A DNA stretch of 64,000 bases from Tribonema minus (taxonomy: Eukaryota; Sar; Xanthophyceae; Tribonematales; Tribonemataceae). Where the stretch lies: the NCBI GenBank assembly GCA_017506865.1, contig JAFCMP010000068.1, positions 806,001-870,000 on the forward strand, read 5' to 3'. The position numbers and the translations under genes were made by a program. The notes under the pieces are model-generated. The model worked only from the letters and a program-made list of their open reading frames with translations. It was not told where the DNA came from and made no database searches. Positions 49,201 to 59,900 of the stretch are shown here, piece after piece (positions within the stretch are counted from its first letter, which is position 1; each line of letters opens with the position of its first letter).

Positions 49201-50898
49201 TCAAGGGCCATGTTGTGAATGCAGGGATATGGCCAACGCAGAAATTTGGGTGTGCTGTTGAGAAGGGCTTGGCCTCGCGGCACGCCCAAGCGGTGTGTGC
49301 AGGGCAGCTGTTGTCGATGTACGCCAAACTATGCCAAACACGATAACCCTAAAACGACTACACTCTGTCGCCGACCTGTGACACTCCTGTCGTGAGTCAA
49401 GAGTATCACGACCCATGAGACGAGCGAGGACCACCACACAACCTCGCGCGCATGGCTCAGCCTTGCAGCTCACGGGATGACTGCGTGGGACAGCAATGCG
49501 CACTGCAACATATGTTCAGCGCCGCCTGTTTTGCAAGTCCCGGTCAAGTCCTCAGCGCAGTGCGCCCCTGGTAAACTGTCGCAACGCGGAGGCTGCAGAC
49601 TGACTGAGCGATGACCCCCGGAACGTTTGCTTAAAGTGCGGTTCATGCACCGTCCCATTCGGCATGAAAGAGGTGAGACAGCGTTCCCTGATGAGTTCTG
49701 CTTGTTGATTTGGTTCATCACGCGTGCTCGCAAGTTGAAGTGCCTCACTCTCGATTAAGCTTCAAAGTTGAGATTAAAGTTGTGCTGTGCTCACCTCGTA
49801 CCCCTCGCCAGCCAGCGCCGGCCCCAGCAGGTCAAATGTGTTGGCATTGTCCAGGTATCCGTGCAGCGCCAGGATGCGCTTTCGCGAGTCTTGCCCCTGC
49901 GCCGCATGTCCCCACACCTTGGCCGCTATCACTTGTCCTAAATGACCATGATAGGAGAGTTCGTCATCAGTCGAATGTTTTTACAGGACGTACAGCAACT
50001 TGTCAGTGTGCAGGGAGATAAGCACGCCATTTGCACATATTTAATATCAGTGGCTGGCACCTCTGGACACGGCAGTTGAAGCACACAACAGTGCAGCAAA
50101 ATGATCATGAATTAGAACCACACGCCCCCGCCATGTTGCAGGCCTTTTGTTTGTTGAGCGCAAATGACGGAAGTTCACAATGTCAAAGGGTTCAATTCTG
50201 GTTGGTGGTGTTGCCGTTTTGTCCTTGATGGGTCTAGTGAACTGGATTACGGACATGGTACAAGCACCAGAGCACCAAAATCCAAGCATACTGGCAGCAT
50301 TGTGCAAGTGCAAATTTAAGCCTTTCCAGATGCAGACCCTAGCTAGTCACATGAACTTGCATACGGCGACACAAGAGCACAAATTCTGTCCATATAGTTA
50401 TAGCTGCATGTCTTCTGGAAAGCGCCTGCAAGAAGTCTAGCGTCACTGGGGTACCTCTGAAAATGCTTTCCCGCAGCCAAGGGGGGGCGATTCAAGCAGC
50501 AAAGAGCTGGGGCACTAGTGCAATTGGTGTAGATTTGAGAGTGTCACGGGGTCATTTGCCTAGTTTAATTAGAGAGAAATGATAATAGAAATTGGCCCCT
50601 GTCTTCACATCTAGAGCCACATACACATGTAGAATCACACCCAAGGGGGGAGTGCTTGATGTGGTCTATTCTGCACAGACGCAGTACATGCAGCAGCAGC
50701 GAAGAGCAGGTTGCACATTTGGAAACACAGCAGCAACAGAAGGCAGGTCTCACCTGATGGCAGCTGGAAGCTGCGTTCTGTTGCAGCAGCAGCGGCCGAT
50801 GTCGTGGAAGCCAACCGCGCCGCGCTGGTCATCGCGAGGCTGGTGCGCCCCGCTGCAGCCCTGAACAATACAGTCCCCAGCACCACTCCGCGGTACAT
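46293..50898 (-). CDS. SERHL-like alpha/beta hydrolase, probably organelle-targeted
   Basis: Seven exons in continuous phase give 365 aa: 50898-50754, 49937-49795, 49192-49071, 48377-48188, 47637-47539, 47112-46875 and 46453-46293. The first about 40 residues (MYRGVVLGTVLFRAAAGRTS...) are Arg/Ala/Ser-rich without acids, like a mitochondrial or plastid transit peptide. Then FQLPSGQVIAAKVWG and LALHGYLDNANTFD (oxyanion HG), DLPGHGLSSH, the nucleophile elbow GHSLG (Ser144), IDALGPF, YPGSQTISKEAA, FRYDLRLRA and the terminal GSHHLHLD (catalytic His 321/322) match SERHL/Kraken hydrolases in order. The substrate is unknown in the family. Intron 3 holds a partial duplicate of exon 4. The gene is head to head with the gene at 51329, 430 bp apart. 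Confidence 0.9.
48010..48120 (-). pseudogene. Partial duplicate of hydrolase exon 4
   Basis: The sequence repeats the last about 85 nt of exon 48377-48188 and its donor (AACAAGCAACAGAAG|GTGGG), about 170 nt further along the intron. The upstream half of the exon is missing and no acceptor precedes it, so it should not be spliced in. Confidence 0.7.
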
Positions 50899-51328
50899 GG
50901 ACTGTCGTGGATGTGAGAAAGACACAGTGGTTCTGCTTGAGCAAGCACGCCGATGGCTTCAGAAGCTGTCAGCAAGTACTTTATGTGCTGCTTAGAACAG
51001 TGGTGAGGCAGTCGGCCTGTGTGTGTGGAGTTTGACAGCCAAGCGGCGCTCTGCAAGTAAGAACGCTCGGCCCCTCTAGCTGCGCTGCCGCTTCCTCACC
51101 TGTGCCAGCCAGCGAGGCAATGTGATACGAGCCAGCGCGCACTTTGCTGCCTCCTCTGCGCTGCCTCGTTTTCAGATCGATGTCTACTCTCTGCTTCCTT
51201 TTTTTCTCGCTCGACAACAAATTTCAAGGGTGACACGCCAACTTCAAGAGTGCCGCCGCGATGAGGCTGTCCGTGCAGTGGATCGCTTTTACCAACGGAT
51301 AACACGTTGGCGGATTCTGTATGACATT
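50899..51328. promoter_or_regulatory. Divergent intergenic region, possible bidirectional promoter
   Basis: Only 430 bp separate the ATG codons of the hydrolase (-) and the TPR-like gene (+), so both 5' UTRs and promoters must lie here. No convincing TATA box was seen on either strand. Confidence 0.5.
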
Positions 51329-51714
51329 ATGACATGCAAGATGTCGGCCCCGGCTTTGCTAATGCTGGCGCTGCTTTTGGCGAACCTCGTCAGTGCCAAT
51401 GCGGACAGGAATTCACCCTTCGCTTACAGCCTGCAATCGCTCGCTGAGGTGAAGCAATGGCTCGCCAGCGACGCATATGCTGCTGGCACCAGGAGCAGCG
51501 AAAGCGGAGAGCAGTGCAGCCAGCGCTTGAAACAGGTAGATGACCTCATGTCACCCCCAAGAACTGAGGCGAGCACTTGGAGGGCATACACTCTGTGCAA
51601 AGAGGAGCTGCAGCGCAGGTCGGATGCGGCTTTGAAATTGAGAACAGCTGAGGCGTTGCTGGCCTACATAAGGGGGAAGACAGACGGGAATGCTCTCAGG
51701 TACATGCTGGCTTT

Positions 51715-51759
<45 letters not shown>

Positions 51760-54663
51760 TGCTGCTGCATGAACACTTGATGTTATGATTCACATTGCAT
51801 CAAAAGATCAGCCCTGTGCTGTCAATTCACCAACACTAATGCAGCTACCTGTCCTGAGTAGATGTCCGAGAGCTGAACCTTGAGCAGAGGGGACCTGCGT
51901 GTTGAGAAGAAATGCATCGCAGCTTCTCTGGCAAAGCCGCAAACGGTGTCTTGTGCACATGCCGCCAACGCTCAAACATGCCACCAGACGCATCATGTTG
52001 GTTCCTGTCATGTTATCTACAAGGCTGATGGCCAATGCTTGCTGCTGCGTCTTGTTTCAGAGCGGACGGAAAGCACAGTGACTCACCAGAGAACAGGCGA
52101 CTGTGGCGGACACATGCGCCTGAGGCTCTGTCGCTGCTGGAGGAAGTCAAAGCAGAGAAGGGTCAAGAGCCATTGGTAAGGGTGATTCTACCGTCATGTG
52201 CTTGCCCAGGCATGAAGAAATACAGCAGCAGCAGCCGCAGCAGCAGGCAGCACTACGCGCTGTAGGCAGGCAGCACTGTACATTTGCTGAATGTTGCCAT
52301 TCTGCAAGAGTCAACATCATTCATCAACTGCAGGCAGGTCTGCAGGTTGCGCTCCGCCTCTCGTAGCTTGGCGCTTCTGTGCGCCACCTCGACGCATGGC
52401 TGCCACACAGGATTGGCAGTGTGCTGCAACATCAGCACAGCTGTGGCATGCTAGTAGCAATGTCAAGGGCTGCAGCAGGTACTGCGTGGAGCAAAGCTGA
52501 CAATCACAACGATAGCAATGGCACAGGCCTGCAAGCATGCTGGCCCCTGCAGTATAGCTGTCCACATGACACCAGTTTTGGCACCTCTTTCTGCTGTGTC
52601 TGCAAGTGTCAGACTCGCGCTGAGTGTGCCCGCCCCATCCGGACGATGTGTCAAGGGCCACCCGATCAGCATTGCAGCTGAGACTCACCACCTGCTCAGC
52701 TGCTGACCCATGCTGTCTGTGTGTATCAGTGTAGCAACGTCAAGCCATATGCCGCTGCAGCGTAAAAAATCAGTTTTTCACAGCGTCGCATGACTGGAGG
52801 CAATGAACCACCAGCACACATGCGCCCTCATGGATGAGAGCAGCAGCAGTTCTTGCAGAGCAGTCCCGGCGGTGCTGCCGGTCTATGCCTTGTGCCTGAC
52901 ATCATTTCGTGAGTGGAGATGTTAACATACATCCTGCGCCCCGCCTTGCGCCCTGCATGACAGCACGCGTTCCTGTATGCGGAGGCCTTCATGTACTGCT
53001 CCTGCAGTACTGGCGTCGTCAAGGCGGCGCTGAAGGGCGACGCATTCCACTTCAAGGTGACGGCTGCTGCTCGCTGTCATGACGATCCTTGCTTCAAGTG
53101 GCATTGCATACGCTCAAGAATCAATCGCTGTACCTATGTTACATAGTATTGCGCTGAAGCCGAACATGCTAGGATGAGGGGCACAATGTTGATGCGGCTG
53201 CATTGCAACTGCTGTCATCCTGGTGTCCCAATGAATGAGCTGCGTAAATGTGGAGGTATTTGGCTGTTGCACGCACAAACCAAGCCTACAGGACACTCCT
53301 TGCAGTAGACGAACTCATGCGCACACCGCCACCGCAGCTTCTGCTCGCAGTCGTCATGACTCCACTGGCCAGTGCCATGGTACTTCGCAAAACAGCTGGT
53401 CCTGCATTGCCTCGCGTATGCTGTTGGTGGTGGCTGCTGGCTGACGCACTGCCGCTGATGCTTCGCAGAGCAATGCAAAACCGCTATTGGAGCAGCACCC
53501 ATCATTTGGCAACGGTGTGGGTCACACGTTCATGGGAGCATTCTATCTGGGGGCGCCGTGGCCTGTGCACAGCGCCTCAAAGGCACGGCAGCACTTCAAG
53601 GTGCGGCGTGAGTCATGTGCGATGCCATTGGCAGTTGTCTTCGCCGTCATGTAGTGTGACTCTCCATTTGGTGCACGGGCTTGAATGGTGCATTGCCATG
53701 TAATTGCCACCAATGTTGCCCTACTGTGTTCTGTTGTGTTGTGTCGCGGATGTCCCGATGATCGCGCACCATGTCGCAGGTGCAGTGTGTAAAAGGCGTC
53801 GCTGACATTACTGATTGATGGGACAGTGGGTAAGGGATGTGCATGAGCCAGCCGAATTCAATTGGGGGGCCTGATGTGTTGGTCAATGGCCGGTGCCAGC
53901 AGTTCCATGCGTGCATTAAAAGGTTTGCTGTTCCAAAAACTTCAACACTCTCAAGCGCAGCACTCATTTACTAAGCCGAATATGCTGTTGCACGTTGAGC
54001 GCCCTGCACATATGCATGTCTTCTTGCATCGGTCGCGAGCTCAACTGAAAACATGTGCTGCCAAGCCGACCTTCGTTCCCACATGCAGCGCATGGAGCAT
54101 CCTCAACTGCAGACTACACCATAGGCTGACAGTGCCATCCCCTGCCATGCCGGCGCCAATTCGACGGTTCACTTCCCCCGAACATCAGTTGCATATACGC
54201 TTCCTTTGACGTCACCACCAACTTGTTCGGTCATTGCGGGGACAGCGCAAGCAGCGTTCTCAGACTGCAGAAGACACCAGTAGGTGGTGCCGTCTGGGCG
54301 CAGTAAGCCGATACGTGTACCCCCTGCCATACTTCAAAGTACCATTCATGTCTGCACCCAGATGCATCAGCGCCAACTGCTCCTCCATGCACTGTCCCGC
54401 AGGCAGCGCAAGCGGCATTCCCGAACTGCAGAAGAAACCAGTACTACGTAGGGCTGGAGGCGCTACGTGCGGGGCGCCGCGATGAGGCTCGTGCCGCCTT
54501 CACAACGGCGCTAGCAACGCCCGTAGGCTCAACAGAAGAGGGCGACATTGGCGACTTTTTGCTGAGCCAGTGTAGGCTGGGGCTTGAGCAGCTGGACGAT
54601 GATGGCGGCGCAAAGGGTGCGGCGCGCAGCAAGGGGGTGAAGCCGAAGCCCAGGGTGCAATGA
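51329..54663 (+). CDS. Secretory TPR-like helical repeat protein
   Basis: Five exons in continuous phase give 323 aa: 51329-51699, 52061-52175, 52964-53056, 53469-53600 and 54403-54663 (TGA). The N-terminus MTCKMSAPALLMLALLLANL is a signal peptide; the frame is open further upstream, but this Met places the signal first. The body is helical and looks like tetratricopeptide-type repeats: HAFLYAEAFMY, HPSFGNGVGHTFMGAFYLG, SASKARQHFKAAQAAFPNCR, NQYYVGLEALRAGRRDEARA. The Ala/Gly spacing fits helix pairs that bind other proteins. The tail is basic (KGVKPKPRVQ). I do not recognise the family; entry into the ER or an organelle is inferred. A (TGC)n tract in intron 1 is not part of the protein. Confidence 0.75.
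51719..51769 (+). repeat. TGC trinucleotide repeat, about 17 units with one interruption
   Basis: The tract starts 20 nt after the exon 1 donor of the TPR-like gene. It would read as poly-Ala only if the intron were retained. Confidence 0.9.
54240..54295 (+). repeat. Decayed duplicate of the start of the last TPR-like exon
   Basis: 'agcgcaagcagcgttctcag' plus 'actgcagaagacaccagtag' resembles 54405-54450 ('agcgcaagcggcattcccga', 'actgcagaagaaaccagtac'). It lies in intron 4 and has no donor. Confidence 0.6.
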
Positions 54664-55183
54664 CGCTTGGCATTGAGGGGGGGGGGCGTGCTGCGACTGA
54701 GTCCTGCTTGTTTTGTGGCATTTGAGCCCATGCAGACGATTCATTGCTGGCATATAGGGCAGCCTGTGCGCTGGATGTCCAGTGCCGCAAGCATCTGTCG
54801 CCGTCAGTGTTCATAGATACCGCCATGTTGGTCATGTCCAGCGCCCATTATGAGCATGGGTGTAGCACATGTAATTGGTGGACACCATGCGGATAGCATT
54901 CTTAAAAGAGCGGGCACCAAATAAAGCCAGTGTGTTCATCAGTCCCTCGTTGCTGTGCCGCCACGCTACTGTACTGGAATGAAACTGACCAAATCAGGCT
55001 GATGATTCAGGTTGCCATGAAGGTCGGGGAGAACCCAAGAAACGAGTGTGTTTGTTCAAGCAAGTGACTCGGCCAGGCAGGAACTTCAACATGTTCTTCA
55101 TCTCAACTGTTGAAGTTTTTTTGAAGTTCTTTGTTTGCAGGAAGACCGCGCCACCCGCACAATGATGGCATGGCAGAGCTGAG
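54664..55183. other. Intergenic region
   Basis: A 520-bp gap between two + strand genes. A TGTAA word at about 54869 could be the poly(A) signal of the upstream gene. Nothing else is evident. Confidence 0.5.
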
Positions 55184-56248
55184 ATGAGTGCCGACAGGCG
55201 CCCGTTGCCATCGGTGGCCCAGCAAAGTGGAGCACCCGCGAATGCAGCTGCAGGACAACAACTGCACCGCGCTCGCTCAGGCAGCGTGTCCAGGCAACCC
55301 TCACACGGCGGCGTGAGCGGTGCAGCTCGTCAGATTTCTCGCGGCGGCAGCGCGGAAGGGTCTGGAAATGCTGTAATTGAAGGAGGCGATGAAGTGCTCG
55401 CTTTCCTGAAAGAGTGCAACGCATCGACTCAGGAGGGGCATCCTCTGCTGCCTGCGTCCTGGGTGCCACCAGACCGCAATGAGTGGGAGCGCAGCCTGGT
55501 AAGAGATGACAATTTACCCTTGCCATTTTCATTGCAGCCTGGCCGATGAACGGCGGCAACGGCACTGGTCCCCACAATAGTGCGACGACGGGGGTATCTG
55601 CAGATTGTGTGCAGATGCCACACACCCCGTGTGTATCAGCAAGACATAGCATATCAAGCGCCGATGAGCCAGGCTCAAGAGAGCCTGTTCTATGCTTGCG
55701 TTTTGATCTGCAGTGAGCCGCCAGTCACCTGCTACGCACAGCATCATGTGGTGCGATGTCTTGTGGACTTGTCAAATGTGTTTACCACAAGGTCTCCTTG
55801 CGATGTCTGTAGTTATGCACGGGACAGCACAACTTTGGGATGGCACGACTCATCATGAGATGCAGTGACGCCCCTGCTGTGACAGCTCAATCTGTCAAAC
55901 GCCACATGTTTAAGCAAATCTGGTCCACACCATTGACCTGGCAGAATTGCCATGCATTCAACCATCACAACTGCGAGTGCGTTGCAGCATTCTCATCTTT
56001 ACCCTGGCACAATGCTCGTCGCGATAACCAACGCACGACCTGTCTCGTCTCTGACTGCGCAGCGGGCCATGAATGACCAGCAGCTGGCGGCGGAAATATC
56101 CAGACTCAAGGACTCTGTGATCGCCGAGAGCGAGTACGAGTCACGTGCGATAGCGCGCAAGCACCGCGCGGACGCGCTGCTGGAGCGCGAGCTGGAGCTC
56201 CTGAAATCCATACGAGCTGAGCTCGACCGGCTCGATCAGGCTCGGTGA
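55184..56248 (+). CDS. 166-aa protein with disordered N-terminus and C-terminal coiled coil
   Basis: Two exons, 55184-55498 and 56063-56248 (TGA), join in phase at NEWERSL|RAMNDQQL. The first 70 residues are Ser/Gly/Arg-rich and probably disordered, with many SxxR sites. A short ordered block follows (DEVLAFLKECNASTQEGHPL, LPASWVPPDRNEWE). The second exon is one long helix with heptads: LAAEISRLKDSVIAESEYES, ALLERELELLKSIRAELDRL. Small coiled-coil proteins like this are usually complex subunits or adaptors; no family is recognised. The ATG at 55184 was chosen because it opens the frame after an in-frame stop region. Confidence 0.7.
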
Positions 56249-56912
56249 TGAGCTGAGCCTCGCAGCGGAACTACTTGCAGCAGTTGGTGTGGCGGCTGCT
56301 GCACACATTTATTGATGCCGGCGTGGCGCCCGGCAGCGCTGGCGTGCACGCAATGATATACTGAACAGTGCTGCAAACTGGCCATGGCAAGTGCAAGATA
56401 AGACACCGCAGCCCACCGCCGCGCTGCTGGGAGAATGCAGAGCACTGCAGTCCATGGCATCTAGCCAGCGGGTGGCTGAGTGTCAAACCAGCATCATAGC
56501 CCTGCTTCTCATGTTGTCAAGCCCATGACGACACAGCATATGCAAAGGTCATACTTGATGCAGCATCCTGAAGACTGCCGCAATGCACAGCAGCCAGTGG
56601 CACATGGATGTTGGAGAACTAAATGCTATGTGCGACCACAGCTTGCTTGGTGGCCCAGGTTGTGAGAGAGGTTAGGGCAGGCAGGGAGAAGCCCACAACC
56701 CCCCGAGCAAGGTTTAAATGCACGAAGAATGGAGAATGCTGCCATCGCCTCTGTCCTCTCCTCTGCCTTGTTTGTCTGGCCCCTCACAAACACACGCGCA
56801 CACACACACAGAACATTGAAGTTTCGGGGGGCGCGTCACACTTTTTCGCAGGTTGGAGTGGAGAGTTGAGAGACCTTGTCCATGCTGCCTCAGGCTTAAA
56901 ATTGCTCTCAGC
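56249..56912. other. Intergenic region upstream of FAN1
   Basis: A 660-bp gap with a CA-rich tract at about 56787-56811 and no recognised gene. It must contain the FAN1 promoter, but no motif stands out. Confidence 0.5.
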
Positions 56913-59900
56913 ATGCCTCCGAAAAAGCAAAGTCCTAAGACACCACTGTCTGGGGCGCAGAAGAGGCGCGCCACTGCTGCTACCGCCTCTGAGAACAGTA
57001 GCAAGAGGCGAATCCATGACTTCTTCAGTCCCGTCTGCTGCAGCAGCAGCGGTCTAGGAACAGGCGCAGACAATGGCGCTAGCAACAACAGTGATACTGT
57101 TTGTAATGACGCTTGGGGCAAGACCGTAGACGCCAGGACAGCGAAACGTTGGAAGCTGATCAATGTCCATCAGGCTGCAGCAGACGCGCTACCGGCACTA
57201 TGGGCATGCAGATCCTACCGACTGTGTTACAGCCCCACCTTTCAAGATGGCAGGCAGCCAGGCACAGGAGGAGGTTATAGGCCTGTGCAGAGCGGCGTGT
57301 ATGGCGGAGGCTTGCCCGTCCTGTTGGAGCACGGCAGCAGCACCGGCGCCGCCGGCGATGGCACAGCGACGCCTCGCCACAGCCGACACCTCGCCAACTT
57401 TTGCCTCGTGGTGCAATGGCTAACGGAGCACAGGCTCAGTGATACTGTGCTGGGCAACGTCTCGAGCCGCTGCGCAGTGGCGTTTGCTAAGCTCACTCGC
57501 GCGTCACGGGAGGAGCAGGCTGTGTGCCTCAGGGCCTTCCACTCGCAGGCAGTGTGGCACAAGGGGGAGGCGGCGCTGGTCAGGGGGCTGGTGTCGAGGG
57601 GGCTGATGACGGAGCTGTCCGCCAAGGATCCGCTCGCGGTGCTTGCGCTTTCGGACGCCATGGACGCTGAGCAGGTGTGAATCGGCAGTAGACAATGTAC
57701 ATGCATGCTGTGCTTGTATGTGTTAACAAGCACAGAGCGCTTTCTTGTGATACAGATTGCAAGATGCAGCGAGGTGAATGTGTAACCCTATGTACTGAGA
57801 AGGGAGACGGCAATCATCCTGCCTGCTGAGGGCGCAGTGCCCTGCACCAAATCCCTCAATTATCGAAGTCTCTTCGGGTTCAAGTTGCAACTGGGCTTAG
57901 GACTGCCGTCAGGTCAGCACCCTGATCGAGGTCTCGCCAACCACGTTCTGACAAAAGTTTTTTGCCACTGGATGTTGAAAAGTGTGCAATGAGCACTGCT
58001 GCTGCAGGGCCCGGCTGCGTGCGTGCTGCTCCGCATCCGTGCGCCCGCCGGTCCGAGGCACGCGTTTCTGGTGCTGCGTGTCCGATCAGACCGCCTTCCT
58101 CTGAAAAACGTGGCTGTCCGCTCTGCATGTCGTGCCCTGGGCGACACGCCGCTGCTGCGCTCCGACTCGACGCTGCGGCGCACGCATTCGACCGGTGTCC
58201 CTGATACCGCATTGCGCCCGCGCATGCGCGTGCGCATGGCTCTCACGCGCCAGAGCCCCCACCGCCCACAATCGAACCATGCGCCACCTTGCCAGCAGAA
58301 CACCATCACCACTCGCATGCGCCACAGTCCACATCACACCTACACCATCCACCCTCAAACCATGTGCCACCTTGCCAGCGCGAAACAACACCACCCGCAT
58401 GCGCCCCGCGCACACGCGCAGGTGCGCACGGCGGCGCGCCGCGCGTCCGCCGGCGCCAGCATCGACGGCGTATCGCACTTGCTCATGGCGGAGGCGCTTG
58501 AGGTCTGGTCCGGCGCCGACGGCCTTTACGTGGCGCGCACGCAGGCGCTCGTCCGTCACACCGTCGCCGCCGCCGCCGGTGCCGCCACTCGTCCAACCTC
58601 CGGCGGCGCGCGCGGGCGCCGCGGCGGCGGCGGTGGCGGCGGCAGCGGCGGCGGCCGCGGAGCCTCTTCCAAGGGGGGGGCGGCGGCGGCGGCGGCGGTG
58701 GCACGGCTCAGTGACGCGCTGTGCGAGGCGCTGCAGCGCGCGCACGCGGCGTTCTTCGCCGCGGCGGGCCACTCCGCGCAGGACGCCGTCGCGCTGCTCA
58801 TGCAGGACATGGCGCGGCTGCGCTTCAGCAACGGCGGCGCCGCCACTGCGGCTGCCGCCGCGCCTTCAGGCGCCAGCGCCGCTGCCGCTGCCGCTGCCGC
58901 CGCCACTGTTGATCCCGACAGTGTCAGCGATAATGATGATGGCGCGTTGACTGGAGGTGCTGGCGCTTCCGCCGACTGCGCCATCGCCATCGACGATGGC
59001 GTCGCCGCTGCTGCTACGTCTGCCGCTAGTGCGCGGCCGCCGCCGCCGCCGTTTCTCGCCAATGGCCCGGCGTTTGATGACTTTTACGCGCGGCTGCGCG
59101 CGTCGGACGCGATGGAGCTCGCTGCTGCCGCCGGCGACGCCGCGCTGGCGTACAGGCTGCTGCACGAAGAGAGCTGCCGCCTCCTGCCGCAAGCGTGCGT
59201 GCACTGCCGCGCCGCTGCTGCTGCTGTGGCGGAAGCGGCGGCGGCCGCGCGCTCCGAGGCGGAACAAGTAGCGGGGGCGGGGGCGGCGACGGCATCGATG
59301 GCGGGATGTGCACCGGCAGCGGCAGCGGAAGTGGCGGCCGCAGCAGCGGAGCAGCCAGCGCCGACGCCAGAGGCTGCAGCAGCCGCGGCGGCGGCGACGT
59401 GCGCGCAGTGCGACCTCAGCGCCACCGTGGTGCGGCGCGGCGTCGCGCTGCTGGAGAAGGAGGGCAAGTACAGCGAGGCGCTGCACTACCTGGGGCTGCT
59501 GCTGGCGGCGCCGGGGCTGCGGCGCTCGCCGTGGCGCGCGCGCGACTGGCTGCGCACAGTGCTCGACAGCAGCCACATGGGCAGGTATGTAGGTAGAAGC
59601 ATTATTTGTCCGTTTAGTGCCAGTTCTCGCCCAGTTGGGGTGTTTGTTGGAGTCAGTGCACGGTTTCGCGACGATTCTTTGCTGGTCGTGGGAGTGAGTC
59701 ACTGCCTGCAAGTGATCTCAGAACTGACTGTAGCAGAGCATGCCGGGAAAAAGCGCAGCGCCCTGTGAGCACACGTCTAAATGCCGGGTACACTAGGAGG
59801 TATGCCGCTGCTTGCTCACAGTAAACCTGGTGCGTCAGTGCTCATACTCTTCGCATGAAGGTTTGTGTCACTGTACATCAGAAGTCCATGTGTCAATGCG

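Noticed and set aside
51700-51772. Poly-alanine tail of the TPR-like protein from the TGC repeat
   Set aside because: It appears only if the GT donor at 51700 is ignored; using the donor joins in phase to a clear next exon.
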